Shown piece by piece: positions 24,708 to 32,955 of a DNA stretch of 64,000 nucleotides; the stretch's first letter is position 1, and each line of letters starts with the position of its first letter. The stretch lies in NCBI GenBank assembly GCA_937982565.1, contig CALJLN010000003.1:277598-341597 (forward strand). The letters run 5' to 3'. Under the pieces are notes generated by a model. That model was not told the DNA's origin, made no database searches, and was given only the letters and a program-made list of their open reading frames with translations. Source of the stretch: UBA2421 sp002343075 (lineage in GTDB: Bacteria > Planctomycetota > Phycisphaerae > Tepidisphaerales > Tepidisphaeraceae). Made by a program: the position numbers and the translations under genes.

Positions 24708-25100
24708 ATGTCGAAGAAGAGTAAAACCGCGTCGAAGTCCGTGAGTACGCCTGCGTCCGATCCGGACCTGGTGCCGCTCTCCAAGGCGATGCCCGCGAAG
24801 AGGGCGACGAAGGGGAAGAGGTCCAAGGCGGCACCCTCCAAGGTGGCGAAGCCTAAGGCCGACAAGCCCAAACGCCCCAGCGGACTCGATTCCGCCGCTC
24901 AGCTCTTGAAAGCCGCCGGCGAGCCGATGCGCTGCAAGGACCTGGTGGACAAGATGCTCGCCGATGGACTGTGGATGACCAACGGCAAGACGCCTGCCGC
25001 CACAATCTACGCAGCGATCCTCCGCGAGATCACCACCAAGGGCGGGGAATCGCGGTTCAAGAAGACCGATCGCGGTCTGTTCGCGTTCAACGGGAAGTGA
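24708..25100 (+). CDS. HARE-HTH-like winged-helix protein with a basic N-terminal tail
   Basis: The 130-residue protein has a Lys/Ala/Pro-rich N-terminal tail (residues 1-60), typical of histone H1-like or planctomycete DNA-binding tails. A compact domain follows: SGLDSAAQLLKAAGEPMRCKDLVDKMLADGLW, then TPAATIYAAILREI and FKKTDRGLFAFN, which matches the HARE-HTH (HB1/ASXL/restriction endonuclease) fold. That fold is linked to DNA-modification systems and chromatin. GAGGAG eight bases before ATG 24708 fixes the start. It could regulate or compact the element's DNA. Confidence 0.75.
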   Translation: MSKKSKTASKSVSTPASDPDLVPLSKAMPAKRATKGKRSKAAPSKVAKPKADKPKRPSGLDSAAQLLKAAGEPMRCKDLVDKMLADGLWMTNGKTPAATIYAAILREITTKGGESRFKKTDRGLFAFNGK

Positions 25101-25109
25101 GGTGACCCG

Positions 25110-25463
25110 ATGCGACGAAACATTCGAGATCGTCAGATCACCTTCAACCACCAGGACGGGTGTCTCGTCCGCACCGTGACGGGTGACGACGGGCGTAACT
25201 ACACCCACCGCTGCGAACTGGAGGTCTTCGAGAAGGTCGCTTACGCGATGGAGGAGACGCTGTCGGAAGGCGAGGGTACGACAATGCCGGTGATCGTCGC
25301 CGCCGAGGACCTCCCGTTCACGCAGGTGGACGTAGCGCTCGCGTTCCTGCATGAGCGCGGAATCATCGACCGCCGACACCGTCGGAACTACCCGGCGACG
25401 ACCAGCGTCCACCTCGACGCGATGGTTGAGTGGCATGCGCTGCGGGGGGAGCGGAAGGCTTAA
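25110..25463 (+). CDS. Hypothetical protein of the accessory region
   Basis: This 117-residue protein starts nine bases after the previous stop and is probably translated with it. The N-terminal part contains a beta-rich stretch (RQITFNHQDGCLVRTVTGDD), the C-terminal part a helical, winged-helix-like LPFTQVDVALAFLHERGIID followed by basic RRHRRN. I do not recognise the family. Similar small proteins occur in phage and plasmid cargo, so a DNA-binding accessory role is possible. Confidence 0.65.
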   Translation: MRRNIRDRQITFNHQDGCLVRTVTGDDGRNYTHRCELEVFEKVAYAMEETLSEGEGTTMPVIVAAEDLPFTQVDVALAFLHERGIIDRRHRRNYPATTSVHLDAMVEWHALRGERKA

Positions 25464-25557
25464 GAGTTCGTTGTTTCTGCCCCCACCCCGGCCGTTACGG
25501 CTGGGGTTTTCCTCTTGGCAATCGTTATCATGCTGCCGCGCAATCTCGAGGTACAGC

Positions 25558-26172
25558 ATGCCAATCGCACCAACAGCTCTGTTCGCACAGGTGGGCTTGA
25601 AGATTGAAGGCTCAGCGCGTTGGGGAGAGCGCGTTCCCTGCACATCACCGGGCGTGTATGCGATAAGCCTGTGCGGCGACCCAAGAGATAATGGCTGTCT
25701 TCGGGCGACGTCTGGCATTTCGGTCGACCTGGTTCGGGCGTGGATTGATTCGGTGCCGACGTTTTTGTTCAACGGAACAGCGCGTCCCGATGCATCGGAT
25801 GTGGCTGCGTTTCTGGAACGGTTCTGGATGCCAGACGAATGCATCGTGTACATCGGAAAGGCAACGTGCCTTCGCCAGCGATTGGGATCATTCGTGAGGC
25901 ATCGACTTGGAGAACGGAGGCCCCACGCCGGGGGACATTGGCTCAAGACTCTTGCAGATTGTGACAATCTATTCGTGCACTTCTGCGTGGGTGATTCCGC
26001 CGACGCCGCCGAGAAAGAAGAATCCGAAGTGATCGAAGCCTTCCGCAAGGGCGTGTCTGCTGCGACAAAGGCGCGATTGTTCAATCCACAGATGCCGATC
26101 CCGTTCGCCAACCGTGAGCATCCGAAGGGAACGCGTAAGCAGAACCTGATCGCGGGTGACGTTCGAAGATGA
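25558..26172 (+). CDS. GIY-YIG-like nuclease domain protein
   Basis: The 204-residue protein begins at ATG 25558, with GAGG six bases upstream. GVYAISLCGD supplies the GIY strand in the variant GVY, and CIVYIGKATCLRQRLGSFVRHRLG supplies YIG and the Arg-bearing helix. A later acidic helix (KEESEVIEAFRKG) could provide the Glu metal ligand. This is the order of GIY-YIG endonucleases, which cut DNA in homing, repair and restriction. Its stop overlaps the ATG region of the next gene, so the two may form a unit. Whether it is catalytic is not certain because spacing differs from well-known members. Confidence 0.65.
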   Translation: MPIAPTALFAQVGLKIEGSARWGERVPCTSPGVYAISLCGDPRDNGCLRATSGISVDLVRAWIDSVPTFLFNGTARPDASDVAAFLERFWMPDECIVYIGKATCLRQRLGSFVRHRLGERRPHAGGHWLKTLADCDNLFVHFCVGDSADAAEKEESEVIEAFRKGVSAATKARLFNPQMPIPFANREHPKGTRKQNLIAGDVRR

Positions 26173-26216
26173 ACCCATGCGGCGATATGACCGCAGACGA
26201 TTGGAGAATTGGCATC

Positions 26217-27035
26217 ATGGCCTTCCTGTACATCAACACCTATCACCCGCTCGTGATTAAAAGAGCTGGCAGGATTGCGAGCACGGCGTTGGGGCTGCCG
26301 CCGTTCGTGGATGGCTCGATACGCCGTGAACCTGATCTGGAACACCCATTCCCCTCGATCTCCTGTCTTTGTCGCGGCGATCGCTTCGCACCACGGTTGG
26401 CTGAGGGAGACTTGGTGATCTACCTGGCGACCAAGCGCAAGTACTATGAATCCGGTACAGGTCCCGCACACTGGCGTCTCGTCGCGGCGCTTCGTGTCAT
26501 CGACACGTTTCAGTCGCATGAAGATGCAGCTGCGTGGTACACAGAACGAAACCTCGCGATTCCCAACAACTGCATGGTCAAAGGCAATCTGCCCAACCCG
26601 TTGAGCCATAGCCACCGCTACAATCGGCACAGCCATCGGCCGGAAGAGATCTGGCTCAAGAATTGGGATGCCGACTACATGGCGCGCGCGAGATTCTGCA
26701 GTCGTTTTGTCGCGTGCGAACCGTTGCACGTTGACCTGAGTTGGAATGCGACAGTCGTTCATGAATCAGACCTCATAGCGGTGTTCGGAGACGTCCCCGG
26801 TACGCGCAATCCCGGCAAGCTCAACCTGGACCTATTCCCAAAGCTCATGCGGCAGCTAGGACTTGCCGTTCGGCTTTCTGACCAGAGAACTTCTCCCAAC
26901 GCTGCACGATCACGTCGCAATACGGCGGATCCAGCTCCATCAGATATGCGCGCCGCCCGGTCTGCTCCGCCGCGATCAGGGTGCTCCCCGAGCCACCGAA
27001 GGGGTCCAAAACGTTCTCGTCGCGGAGGCTGCTGA
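26217..27035 (+). CDS. Unrecognised PUA/EVE-like or Nmad-like protein, 3-prime end overlaps the methyltransferase
   Basis: The recognisable part (about residues 1-210) contains FLYINTYHPLVIKRAGR, GDRFAPRLAEGDLVIYLATKRKYYESGTGPAHWRLVAALRV and an AAAWYTERNLAIPNNC helix. The pattern of beta strands around GDLVIY resembles EVE/PUA-type folds that read modified bases and nucleotide-modification-associated proteins, but this is a guess. ATG 26217 has GGAG ten bases upstream; ATG 26169, overlapping the previous stop, is an alternative. From about 26845 the frame runs antisense through the conserved end of the convergent methyltransferase and becomes Arg/Ser-rich, so the natural C-terminus was probably lost. 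Confidence 0.55.
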   Translation: MAFLYINTYHPLVIKRAGRIASTALGLPPFVDGSIRREPDLEHPFPSISCLCRGDRFAPRLAEGDLVIYLATKRKYYESGTGPAHWRLVAALRVIDTFQSHEDAAAWYTERNLAIPNNCMVKGNLPNPLSHSHRYNRHSHRPEEIWLKNWDADYMARARFCSRFVACEPLHVDLSWNATVVHESDLIAVFGDVPGTRNPGKLNLDLFPKLMRQLGLAVRLSDQRTSPNAARSRRNTADPAPSDMRAARSAPPRSGCSPSHRRGPKRSRRGGC

Positions 27036-28149
27036 ACTGCATCGCGCGCACCGCCAACTCCACAGGCTTCTCAGTCAGGTGAACCATCGACTGCGGGTTC
27101 ACCTTCTTCACGGTCCACACGTCCGTAGCGTTGTTCGGACCGTAGAACTTGTGTGCAGCGCCTTGTTTCCAGCCGTAGAAGCACCACTCATGGTTCCCCA
27201 TAAAGTCTTTCCGGGTCAGCACCGGATGCCCCTTGACCCAGATGATGGCCTGGCTGAAGTACAGCTCGTGCTTTTTTAGGAACGGTGGATAGTTGCCGCA
27301 GTTGGCGTACCCACCCCAGATGTAGAACCCCCGGCCCGGCTGCAGCACACGTGACGCGTTGCCAAACCAGGCATCCAGCAGCTTGTCGAAGGCGTCGTCG
27401 CTGACAAAGTCGTTGGCGAGCGGCCGATCCTTGGCACGCATCTTCTTCTGCGTGGGCTTGGCCTTGCCCGGGTGACGGGCGAGGTCCAGCGACTGATGAT
27501 GCGTCGACTCGAAACTGCTCAGCCCGGCGGCGATGGCGTTGTTGCTGCGCGGCTCGACCTTGACGTTGTATGGTGGATCAGTATTCACCAGGTGGATCGC
27601 GGCACCATCGAGCAGACGATCGAGATGCTCGGGGTTGCTGCTGTCGCCACAGAGCAGGCGGTGGTTGCCGAGCACCCAGAGGTCGCCGGGTTGCGTAATC
27701 GCCTCATCGGGCGGGAGGGGCACGTCGTCTGGATCGGTCAGGCCATCCGTGACGTCGCCCGACATGTACTGCGCCAGCTCCTCAGCATCGAATCCGAGCA
27801 GCGTCAGATCGAAGTTCAGCTCCTCAAGGCCGGCCAGTTCGAGCGGCAGGAGGTCGAGGTTCCACTCGGCAATCGTCGCCGTCTGGTTATCGGCGAGGCG
27901 GTATGCCTTCGCTTGCGCCGCCGAGAGGTCAGTGGCCACGTGGACGGGGATCTGCGTGAGCCCGAGCAGCTGCGCCGCCTTGTGGCGTGTATGACCGACG
28001 ATGATCACACCGTCGCCGTCCACCACAACCGGCTGGCGAAAGCCAAACTCCTTCAAGGACGCGGCGACGGCAGCAACCGCGTCATCGTTCTGGCGCGGAT
28101 TGCCCGGGTAGGGTTTAATCTGGTCGATGGTTCGAAGTTCAATTTTCAT
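26845..28149 (-). CDS. ParB-like domain fused to a DNA methyltransferase
   Basis: The 434-residue protein has an N-terminal ParB/sulfiredoxin-like domain (IKPYPGNPRQNDDAV and GHTRHKAAQLLGL). The C-terminal methyltransferase of the N6-adenine/N4-cytosine beta class has motif IV VNTDPPYNV and, near the end, motif I DPFGGSGSTLIAAEQTGR. The two-domain layout is common in phages and integrative elements, where it modifies the element's DNA or its replication origin. It starts next to the phased heptamer array (28203-28512), a natural candidate for binding by the ParB-like domain. No cognate restriction enzyme is evident, so it is probably an orphan. Confidence 0.88.
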   Translation of the reverse strand: MKIELRTIDQIKPYPGNPRQNDDAVAAVAASLKEFGFRQPVVVDGDGVIIVGHTRHKAAQLLGLTQIPVHVATDLSAAQAKAYRLADNQTATIAEWNLDLLPLELAGLEELNFDLTLLGFDAEELAQYMSGDVTDGLTDPDDVPLPPDEAITQPGDLWVLGNHRLLCGDSSNPEHLDRLLDGAAIHLVNTDPPYNVKVEPRSNNAIAAGLSSFESTHHQSLDLARHPGKAKPTQKKMRAKDRPLANDFVSDDAFDKLLDAWFGNASRVLQPGRGFYIWGGYANCGNYPPFLKKHELYFSQAIIWVKGHPVLTRKDFMGNHEWCFYGWKQGAAHKFYGPNNATDVWTVKKVNPQSMVHLTEKPVELAVRAMQFSSLRDENVLDPFGGSGSTLIAAEQTGRRAYLMELDPPYCDVIVQRWEKFSGQKAERQVLAAA

Positions 28150-28339
28150 CAGCAGTTTCCTTCAATAAGTGAGCTTGATTGAGAGAGGGACGTTGAGGCG
28201 CGGTATTCGTCGGTATCCGCCCCGTATCCGGGCCGTATCCGCCCGGTATCCGCCGGGTGAGTCGTCGAAGTTCTTGCAGCGTAAAGACTTGCGCGCCGTA
28301 GTCGCCGTATCCGGGCAATTCGTCACTCCACTTCCACAT
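28139..28339 (-). CDS. Possible small protein overlapping the left heptamer cluster
   Basis: A 66-residue frame (start MWKWSDELPGYGDYGAQVF) ends 11 bases inside the methyltransferase start. Its first 28 residues look protein-like, but the following RIPGGYGPDTGRIPT is simply the translation of the repeated GTATCCG words. A 121-residue frame on the same strand competes. It may be a short leader or non-coding. Confidence 0.25.
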   Translation of the reverse strand: MWKWSDELPGYGDYGAQVFTLQELRRLTRRIPGGYGPDTGRIPTNTAPQRPSLNQAHLLKETADEN

Positions 28340-28512
28340 ATTCCCCCCACAGTCCTGCTCTGCATCTCATAACTCTTCCCCCTCGCGCCCGCGTAACTTA
28401 AGAAAAGGGGTGTTACGCCCGGATACGGCGCACAAACCGTTACTGGCGTGAGAGTTACAACGACCCCTTTGCCCGGATACGCGTGGATACTGCCCGGATA
28501 CCGCCCGGATAC
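28203..28512. repeat. Phased, inverted array of GTATCCG heptamers (iteron-like)
   Basis: Left cluster: GTATCCG at 28213, 28224, 28235 and 28246, exactly 11 bases apart, with a one-mismatch copy at 28203; a single copy follows at 28307. Right cluster: the reverse complement CGGATAC at 28474, 28495 and 28506, with a one-mismatch copy at 28484 and a single copy at 28420. All sites therefore point inward and are spaced by about one helical turn. Between them lies a GCGTAAC/GTTACGC inverted repeat (28391-28397 and 28412-28418). The array sits between the primase-helicase and methyltransferase genes. It looks like a replication origin, partition site or operator. Confidence 0.75.
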
Positions 28513-28517
28513 GGCGC

Positions 28518-30989
28518 TCAATTGCATAGTCGCACCCCCGTGTACACCGTAAATTGCTGACCGCGTGGCCCCCGTTTGGCCGCTCCGATTCCCTTGTTCG
28601 CGTTGAGAAGCGATTGGCCGAAGTCCGCCTTGCTGCCCGCCTCACAACCTCGGTTCGTGCACCACCGGGACCAGCCGTCGTAGAGCGCGTCCTTCTCGAC
28701 CCAGAGCGAGTCATCCCCTTGAGCGGTTTCGCAGCATTCGTCCAGGAACCCCAGCACGGGCGCGACGATCCGCTCGAACGCTTCGATCATGGCGGCGCTT
28801 CGATCGGGGATGGTGAATCGCCCCCGCGTGCGAAGTCGCTTTAGTCCCTCCAAGCCCCATACCGCTACACCGGGCGCTTCGGCTTTGAGACGCGGCTTCA
28901 GTGTCGTGTCTTCCCTGCCGGCGAAGCTGTTGCGGAAGTGGAGCAGAAGCAGACGCGTCTTGAGTGCGCCTGCTTCGTCGGGGAGCTTGGGCAACTCGTT
29001 GACGGCGATGCTGAACCGGCAGAACAGGCGCACCCGTGGAAGCTCATCGATTCCTTTGCGGTCGATCGACTGCGGATCGTTGCCGGTGATGCTTTTCAGA
29101 ACCTCTAGTGCGCCCTTGGCATCGGTCTTTGACCCGATGTGTGCGTCCGGCAGGATTGCCGCCAACCGACCCACCAGTGGGGCCAGGCCGAAGCGCGATG
29201 AGAGCTTTGTGAAGGAGGTGGTCGCCGCCTGCGCCTCACCGAGCATTTCGCCAAGGACTTCGAGGACGGTTCCCTTGCCGGCGCGCGGGGGGCCGACGAG
29301 CATCATCAGCCGCTCGTACTGATTGTCGGGGACCAAGTTGATGCCGAACCATTCTTGGAGCAGCGCGATGCTCTGCTGGTCGTGATCCAGCGTCTGTGCG
29401 AGGAACGTAAGCCAATTCGGGCAAGCGGCCTGTGCATCGAACTCGTACGGGCACGCCGCACCGCTGAACCAGGCGGGGGTAAGCCTGAGCAGGGCAACCT
29501 CACCGCGGCAATAAGCGGCGGTGTCGAGCAGGCCGTTCCTGAAGGCGACGACGTCGGCGGGGCGGGGCGTTGATCGGCGATCGAGCCACTGCGGCATGTC
29601 CCCCTCGACAATCGCGCCGCAGGCCGGGATGGCCCGTGAGATCTCGCCGACGGTGGAGGCCCGGGCGATCAGCTTTTTGTAAGTGCCGGTCATTTCATTG
29701 GTTTCCGGATTGCGTACCGGGGTGAAGAGCCGATCGAGATGCTGGTAGATGTCTACTTGCGCCAATTCGTCTGAGATGGGGCGATAGCCGTCGTGATCGA
29801 ATGTCCACCACTCCTCGCGGTAACGCCGCAGCGTCAAATGTTGGTCACGCGTCCGCCGGCGGGCGAGATAGTGCTCCGAGAGCCGCATCGGTTCGGGGAA
29901 CTCCACGACGTCTTCCGGCCGAGGCGTCGAGGGATTGCCCGCCGTGGCGCTTCCGCGCGGGGGCGGCGGTTTGATCCCCAGCAAGCGAGCGGCGGCTTTG
30001 ACGGCTTTCTTGACGTCACCCCCATGTTCAAAGTGAGCGAACACGTCGAAGGCGTCGTGAATGCCCACGCCCGATTTGACCTTGCCGTCGTTGAGCGGAT
30101 CGTTCGAGCTAAAGTGACAGCTCCGGCCGTCCTTAATGCTCACAGACGCGCTTTTACCTCCGGGCCGAACCATCCTGTCGCCGCACGAGGAGTAGCCTTG
30201 GCGGATGAGAACGGATTCAGTTGTGTTTGCTGCGTTGTATTTGCTGATCACCTCGGTACTGCCATTGCGGTCTGCCGCGGCGCGACGCTCGTGCGCCTGA
30301 GCGGCATCCCGTTGGATTCGCTCACACTCCTGTCGGGTATGCGGGGCGCGATCCAGTTTCCGTGCTGCGGCGATCAGTGCATCCGCACGGCCCTGCGGGA
30401 TCAGCGGGATCTGCGCCAGATCGCCGCTGACCATCTCGTAACGGTTACCCGAGGGGTGCAGACTCGGGGACGCGAGGATGTAACCACCCTCGGCCCTCGT
30501 CTCGATGCCAATGCGGCGACCCGTGTCCATACTCTCATCGACGATCCACGCGAGCTTGGCATTCTCACCCGGCTCGGGACACCGGCAGAGGATGTGGTAG
30601 CCGCCGTTTCCGCTGCGTTGCACCGGGAGGCCGTCCGCCAGATCGCCGACGAGAACACACCATTCGTCGTAGAGGTCGGCGATTTCAAAGTCCAGGACGA
30701 GCAGCCCGCCCGAGACGCGCCCTGCGACGATCGCGAAGGCCTGTGCCGCGCCCGACTCGAACCAGTGACGAGCGAGCGCTTCGTCGACGATCGCTTGTAG
30801 ATAGGGAGCCCACGATGGCTTGCGGTTCTGATCGCGGGGGAGCAACCGGTTCAGCGGCTTCTTCGTCCGGTGGTCGATCGGGAGGATGCTCACGCCCGAC
30901 GCCCGGATGCGCAGTGCGGCGTCGAGGACTGGCGGCGTTGCGCTGCCGAGTTCCCGATTGCCGGAGTGGTGCTGTGTGTTCGATTCCAT
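28518..30989 (-). CDS. Prim-Pol / D5-like SF3 helicase replication protein
   Basis: The 823-residue protein combines a bifunctional primase-polymerase N-terminus (GGLLVLDFEIADLYDEW, SGNGGYHILCRC, GIETRAEGGYILASPSLHP) with a D5/P4-type SF3 helicase whose Walker A is VGPPRAGKGT and whose later motif is RFSIAVNELPKL. A C-terminal winged helix (YDGWSRWCTNRGCEAGSKADFGQSL) ends it. Such proteins start replication of phages, satellites and integrative elements. I choose ATG 30989; ATG 31028 would overlap the previous gene. The iteron-like array begins right behind the gene, as expected for an origin read by this protein. Confidence 0.87.
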   Translation of the reverse strand: MESNTQHHSGNRELGSATPPVLDAALRIRASGVSILPIDHRTKKPLNRLLPRDQNRKPSWAPYLQAIVDEALARHWFESGAAQAFAIVAGRVSGGLLVLDFEIADLYDEWCVLVGDLADGLPVQRSGNGGYHILCRCPEPGENAKLAWIVDESMDTGRRIGIETRAEGGYILASPSLHPSGNRYEMVSGDLAQIPLIPQGRADALIAAARKLDRAPHTRQECERIQRDAAQAHERRAAADRNGSTEVISKYNAANTTESVLIRQGYSSCGDRMVRPGGKSASVSIKDGRSCHFSSNDPLNDGKVKSGVGIHDAFDVFAHFEHGGDVKKAVKAAARLLGIKPPPPRGSATAGNPSTPRPEDVVEFPEPMRLSEHYLARRRTRDQHLTLRRYREEWWTFDHDGYRPISDELAQVDIYQHLDRLFTPVRNPETNEMTGTYKKLIARASTVGEISRAIPACGAIVEGDMPQWLDRRSTPRPADVVAFRNGLLDTAAYCRGEVALLRLTPAWFSGAACPYEFDAQAACPNWLTFLAQTLDHDQQSIALLQEWFGINLVPDNQYERLMMLVGPPRAGKGTVLEVLGEMLGEAQAATTSFTKLSSRFGLAPLVGRLAAILPDAHIGSKTDAKGALEVLKSITGNDPQSIDRKGIDELPRVRLFCRFSIAVNELPKLPDEAGALKTRLLLLHFRNSFAGREDTTLKPRLKAEAPGVAVWGLEGLKRLRTRGRFTIPDRSAAMIEAFERIVAPVLGFLDECCETAQGDDSLWVEKDALYDGWSRWCTNRGCEAGSKADFGQSLLNANKGIGAAKRGPRGQQFTVYTGVRLCN

Positions 30990-30997
30990 TGCGCTGC

Positions 30998-31405
30998 TCA
31001 GCGTGAGTGATTGACGAGACGCGACCACATGCGTCGTTGTTTGGACCAGAGCGGTTCCGCCGCGATGGGGCGGAGGTCATGTTCGGTGATCGGGTCGCGA
31101 CCACGCCCGGTTTCGGGGAGGAACAGGATCGCCTCCTGCACGTCCGGCGCGAGTTGGGTCAAGTTCATCAACTGCGTGATCCGCGCCCGGGTCACATGCC
31201 CAAGCCGCGCCAGTTCGGCATAGTCAGTCACCTCGCGATTGGTGAGCAGACCCTCAAGACGGATTGCCAGCGCCATCAGTCGGGCGACGCGTGGAACGCT
31301 CGACGGCTCAGGTTCAGGCGGCGCTTCGCCCGTCCGCAGCTCCTTGCGACCGTGGCCAGCGGGGCAGAAGTGAACCTTGTATTCCATAGTCAACCCGTCG
31401 TTCAT
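30998..31405 (-). CDS. Recombinase-linked helix-turn-helix protein
   Basis: The 135-residue protein starts within the last four bases of the recombinase gene (ATGA). It begins with a short FCPAGHGRKEL segment and contains a ParB-like or KorB-like helix-turn-helix: DYAELARLGHVTRARITQLMNLTQLAPDVQEAIL. Small proteins of this type regularly sit between a serine recombinase with DUF2924 and replication genes in planctomycete and proteobacterial elements. It probably regulates the module or helps the recombinase; neither is proven. Confidence 0.7.
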   Translation of the reverse strand: MNDGLTMEYKVHFCPAGHGRKELRTGEAPPEPEPSSVPRVARLMALAIRLEGLLTNREVTDYAELARLGHVTRARITQLMNLTQLAPDVQEAILFLPETGRGRDPITEHDLRPIAAEPLWSKQRRMWSRLVNHSR

Positions 31406-32955
31406 GCTGCCTCCTTCAATTCCGCAGCAAACTGCGCCAGACCAGCCAGACGGAACCGCAGGCTGATCGAACCGGCCTTGCCGTCGTATGCAACCCGTTC
31501 CACCAGTAAGCGCACCAACCGGGCCTGCTCGTGCGGTGCGAGGACTTGCCAGACGGGATCGAACCGCCGCAACGCATCGACCGCGGCGGATTCGTCGATC
31601 GTCTGTGCCTGTGCGGCGGCCAGTTGCTGGGTGATCTCAGTGAGTTGCTGCTCGGCGGCGGTGATCCGCTGCTGCGCCGCGGCGAGTTCCGCGCCAGCGT
31701 CTCCGGGCGGGCGGGAAGCCAACCGTTCGACCGCGAGCGCATCCTTGGCCAGCCCTTTTTCGAGCCGCCGGCGCTGCGCTTCGAGTTCGCTTTGGGCCTG
31801 CCCGGCTTGTTTTCGGAGTTGCGAGAGTGTCTGCAGCACGACCGCGGGGTCGCTGCCGATGCGGCGGATCTGGTTCACCACGAACTGCTCGATCTCGCCC
31901 GCGGGGATCGACCGCGACGCGCAGCTGTCCCAGCCCCGTTTCTGAGCCTGTGTACAGACGTAATACCTGTATCGCTTCTGCTTCTGCTGCGAATAGGTAT
32001 GGAACATCGCGCAGTTGCATCCGGTGCAGTGAAGAATGCCTTTGAGCAGGGCACCGTACTTGTTACGCACCAAAGCGCCGCCGCTACGACCATTGCGCTT
32101 CAGCAACGCCTGAACGCGTTGCCACAGATCTGCGTCGACAACGCTATCGTGTTCACCGGGATGGATTTCAGTGTGATACCGCACCTTGCCGAGGAGCGTG
32201 ACGTTGGTGAGCAGGTGGAACAGATCGGTCTTGCCCCACATCCGGCCCCCGAGGCGACGGCCCGCCTTGGTGGTCCAGAGCTTGGTCGTCCACTGCCGCT
32301 GATTAAGTTCGCGCACCGTTGGGACCAGCGACTCCTGTTGAAGGTAGAGCCGGAAGATCGAACGCACCTGCTCAGCTTCGGCTTCGTTGACGATCAGCTT
32401 CGGACCCGCGGGGCTGCTCAACAAGTCGTAACCGAGGATGGGCTTGCCCCCGGCGAACTTCCCCTTGCGCCGGGCGGCCGCGATTTTGTCCCGGGTACGC
32501 TCGGAGATGATCTCCCGCTCAAACTGCGCGAACGACAGCAGGATGTTGAGCGTCAGCCTCCCCATCGAGTGGGTCGTATTGAACTGCTGGGTGACCGATA
32601 CAAACGAGACCTGGTGGTTCTCGAAGATCTGCATCATCCGCGCGAAGTCCATTAACGAGCGACTCAGGCGGTCGACCTTGTAGACCACGACACAGTCGAC
32701 CTTCCCCGCCTCAATGTCATCCATCAGCCGTTTGACGGCGGGCCGGTCGAGGTTCCCGCCGGTGAACCCTCCATCGTCGTAGCGCGTCGGGAGGCAGACC
32801 CACCCTTCGTGCTTCTGAGCCGCGATGAACGCTTCGGCGCTTTCGCGTTGGGCGTCGAGGGTGTTGAACTCCTGCTGGAGTCCCTCTTCAGTACTCTTGC
32901 GGGTATAAATCGCGCACCGCACGACCTTGGTAGCTGGCGAAGTGGGTTGCTTCAT
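31402..32955 (-). CDS. Large serine recombinase (resolvase/invertase family integrase)
   Basis: This 517-residue site-specific recombinase has the resolvase catalytic domain (CAIYTRKSTEEGL with the nucleophile Ser at residue 21, then YKVDRLSRSLMDFARM and FEREIISERTRDKIAAARRKG). The recombinase domain comes next, a zinc ribbon (CTGCNCAMFHTYS to YYVCTQAQ and SCASR), and a long coiled coil (about 390-470). It integrates or excises the accessory region. The ends overlap DUF2924 upstream and the helix-turn-helix gene downstream by four bases each, so these are one operon. All key residues appear intact. Confidence 0.93.
   Translation of the reverse strand: MKQPTSPATKVVRCAIYTRKSTEEGLQQEFNTLDAQRESAEAFIAAQKHEGWVCLPTRYDDGGFTGGNLDRPAVKRLMDDIEAGKVDCVVVYKVDRLSRSLMDFARMMQIFENHQVSFVSVTQQFNTTHSMGRLTLNILLSFAQFEREIISERTRDKIAAARRKGKFAGGKPILGYDLLSSPAGPKLIVNEAEAEQVRSIFRLYLQQESLVPTVRELNQRQWTTKLWTTKAGRRLGGRMWGKTDLFHLLTNVTLLGKVRYHTEIHPGEHDSVVDADLWQRVQALLKRNGRSGGALVRNKYGALLKGILHCTGCNCAMFHTYSQQKQKRYRYYVCTQAQKRGWDSCASRSIPAGEIEQFVVNQIRRIGSDPAVVLQTLSQLRKQAGQAQSELEAQRRRLEKGLAKDALAVERLASRPPGDAGAELAAAQQRITAAEQQLTEITQQLAAAQAQTIDESAAVDALRRFDPVWQVLAPHEQARLVRLLVERVAYDGKAGSISLRFRLAGLAQFAAELKEAA

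Noticed and set aside
23577..26762. A 1061-residue open frame on the minus strand
   Set aside because: It runs antisense through six rightward genes that have ribosome binding sites and recognisable domains. Its composition is Arg/Pro/Val-rich with no motif. It is a by-product of high GC.
28203..28512. The heptamer array as a CRISPR
   Set aside because: The units are 7 bases long, 11 bases apart and inverted between the two halves. There are no 25-40-base repeats or spacers and no cas genes.
28162..28527. A 121-residue minus-strand frame across the heptamer array
   Set aside because: Its Tyr/Pro/Gly pattern comes from translating the repeats, and there is no start signal.
29793..30800. A 335-residue forward open frame
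   Set aside because: It lies fully antisense to the Prim-Pol/SF3 helicase gene, which has clear domains; no domain is visible in the forward product.
31531..32655. A 374-residue forward open frame
   Set aside because: It is antisense to the serine recombinase, whose catalytic and zinc motifs are intact.
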